A DNA stretch of 64,000 bases from Nitratireductor sp. (GTDB lineage Bacteria > Pseudomonadota > Alphaproteobacteria > Rhizobiales > Rhizobiaceae). Shown piece by piece: positions 63,345-64,000 of the stretch. The notes beneath the pieces were generated by a model. That model was given only the letters and a program-made list of their open reading frames with translations. It was not told where the DNA came from and made no database searches. Every line of letters begins with the position of its first letter. Positions within the stretch are counted from its first letter, which is position 1. Both the position numbers and the translations under genes were made by a program. The stretch is from the NCBI RefSeq assembly GCF_017794765.1, contig NZ_CP051236.1:1113307-1177306 (forward strand), given 5' to 3'.

Positions 63345-64000
63345 ATGAAAGATGAAAAGCGGGAAGCAGGGCAGCGAAAGGTTCTGCAGCGTATCAGGCA
63401 GCGCGGAACACCGCTTGTGCGGGCCCTCCATGCTTTTGTGAAGCGCGACACTCCGGACGAAGACAGCGGGCAACGCCCGACCGCGCGGGGCGACATTGAC
63501 TCGCTGCCTGCCGTTTATCTGGCTGCGGCGGTACTCGATCCGCTTTATATTTTCGACGCTGGCGGAAGCATTCTCTACTCCAACGAGGCCGCCGACCTTG
63601 CATTTGGCCCTGTCACAAAGAACGTATCCCTGCGGCTGAAGTTCCGCGCACCCGAAATGCACGAGCTTGTCAGTCGTGTCATATCGGGCGAAGAGGAATC
63701 GACTGCGATCAACTACGCTGAGCGCGTGCCGGTGGAGCGGGCCTATCGTGTGGTGGCGAGCCGGATCGGAAACGACACCGGTCTCTATGTGCTGATGTTC
63801 AAGGATCAGAGCGAGGCGCGTCGGATCGACCGGATGCGGGCGGACTTCATCGCGAATGCAAGCCATGAGTTGCGAACGCCGCTCGCGTCCGTTGCAGGCT
63901 TCATCGAAACATTGCGCGGCCCGGCCCGCGATGATCCTGCGGCACGGGATAACTTCCTGCAGATCATGCAGAACCAGACGCAGCGAATGGCCCGCCTGAT
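63345..64000 (+). CDS. phoR: PhoR-like sensor histidine kinase (3' truncated by window edge)
   Basis: The 218 residues visible hold a PAS-type domain (about 58-155) and the HisKA start with His174 in [24 protein letters not shown], a motif typical of PhoR. The N-terminal 57 residues have no membrane span, unlike most PhoR, so the start could be misplaced or the protein may be soluble. A GTG at 63309 is an alternative start but adds no span. It is divergent from ppk2, a phosphate-linked neighbour. The ATPase domain is outside the window. Confidence 0.8.
   Translation, partial: MKDEKREAGQRKVLQRIRQRGTPLVRALHAFVKRDTPDEDSGQRPTARGDIDSLPAVYLAAAVLDPLYIFDAGGSILYSNEAADLAFGPVTKNVSLRLKFRAPEMHELVSRVISGEEESTAINYAERVPVERAYRVVASRIGNDTGLYVLMFKDQSEARRIDRMRADFIANASHELRTPLASVAGFIETLRGPARDDPAARDNFLQIMQNQTQRMARL

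Noticed and set aside
1..64000. CRISPR arrays, insertion sequences, prophage genes, tRNA or rRNA genes
   Set aside because: No repeat-spacer series, transposase motif, phage structural gene or tRNA-like cloverleaf was found by eye; absence is not proof, since a tRNA scan was not possible.

Overview
The window reads as a chromosomal segment of an alphaproteobacterium of the order Hyphomicrobiales (Rhizobiales), most like a Phyllobacteriaceae member. The markers are a PodJ-like polarity factor, a RegB/RegA (ActS/ActR) redox pair, a class I lysyl-tRNA synthetase, an MmcB-type repair nuclease, a candidate Irr iron box and CtrA/PHO-type sites. Base composition is high in G+C (roughly 60% by eye) and even throughout. 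I see no rRNA, tRNA, insertion sequence, prophage or CRISPR. Genus-level assignment is not possible from sequence reading alone.

Region 1 (1-6.6 kb) is housekeeping: the end of an acyltransferase gene, trpS, a universal stress protein, an Nfu-type Fe-S carrier, an L,D-transpeptidase lipoprotein, a CueR-like MerR regulator, mmcB, a DsbA-fold isomerase and a thioesterase. Region 2 (6.7-14.0 kb) is a minus-strand fatty-acid oxidation operon (fadE-like, long-chain-type acyl-CoA dehydrogenase, thiolase, FadJ-like multifunctional enzyme) preceded by a MerR-family regulator gene and a near-perfect palindrome. Almost the same palindrome lies in front of a nitronate-monooxygenase-like gene at 32.1 kb, which suggests a small shared regulon. 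Region 3 (14-20 kb) holds the podJ-like gene with a candidate CtrA box and a TauE/SafE permease plus its TIGR02186 partner.

Region 4 (20-45.5 kb) interleaves two systems. The C-P lyase pathway is complete but split: phnC-phnD-phnE-phnE-DUF1045-phnM-phnN (30.5 to 23.5 kb) and phnG-H-I-J-K-L plus a hexapeptide acetyltransferase (44.6 to 39.4 kb), with phnF divergent. Each half has its own candidate PHO box, and the phnF/phnG gap also has a candidate PhnF operator. The four-gene ligase-associated DNA repair set is also split: Lhr-like helicase + PdeM lie downstream of phnN, and the ATP-dependent ligase + exonuclease lie about 11 kb away. Between them are a GFA protein, the NMO-like gene, an aminotransferase, an unknown membrane protein, a TPR-methyltransferase and bfd-bfr.

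Region 5 (45.6-58.3 kb) carries an ynjBCD-type ABC transporter, hrpB, regB/regA, an S24/HTH regulator with a striking upstream inverted repeat, a secreted nuclease-like protein, lysS, a TerB-like protein and a fatty acid hydroxylase/sterol desaturase. Region 6 (58.2-64 kb) carries an amino-acid-type binding protein, a LuxR-type regulator with what appear to be two tandem DNA-binding domains, an unlisted 41-codon small ORF, a membrane glycosyltransferase with an MshEN/GspE-N-like front end, PPK2, and the start of a PhoR-like kinase. Phosphorus handling (C-P lyase under PHO boxes, polyphosphate kinase, PhoR) is the theme that links the second half of the window.

The observations I would follow first are the LuxR protein with duplicated HTH next to a small ORF and a membrane glycosyltransferase, the shared MerR/LiuR-like palindrome, and the split phn/repair layout. 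Only one stretch longer than 300 bases lacks a gene (14012-14448).
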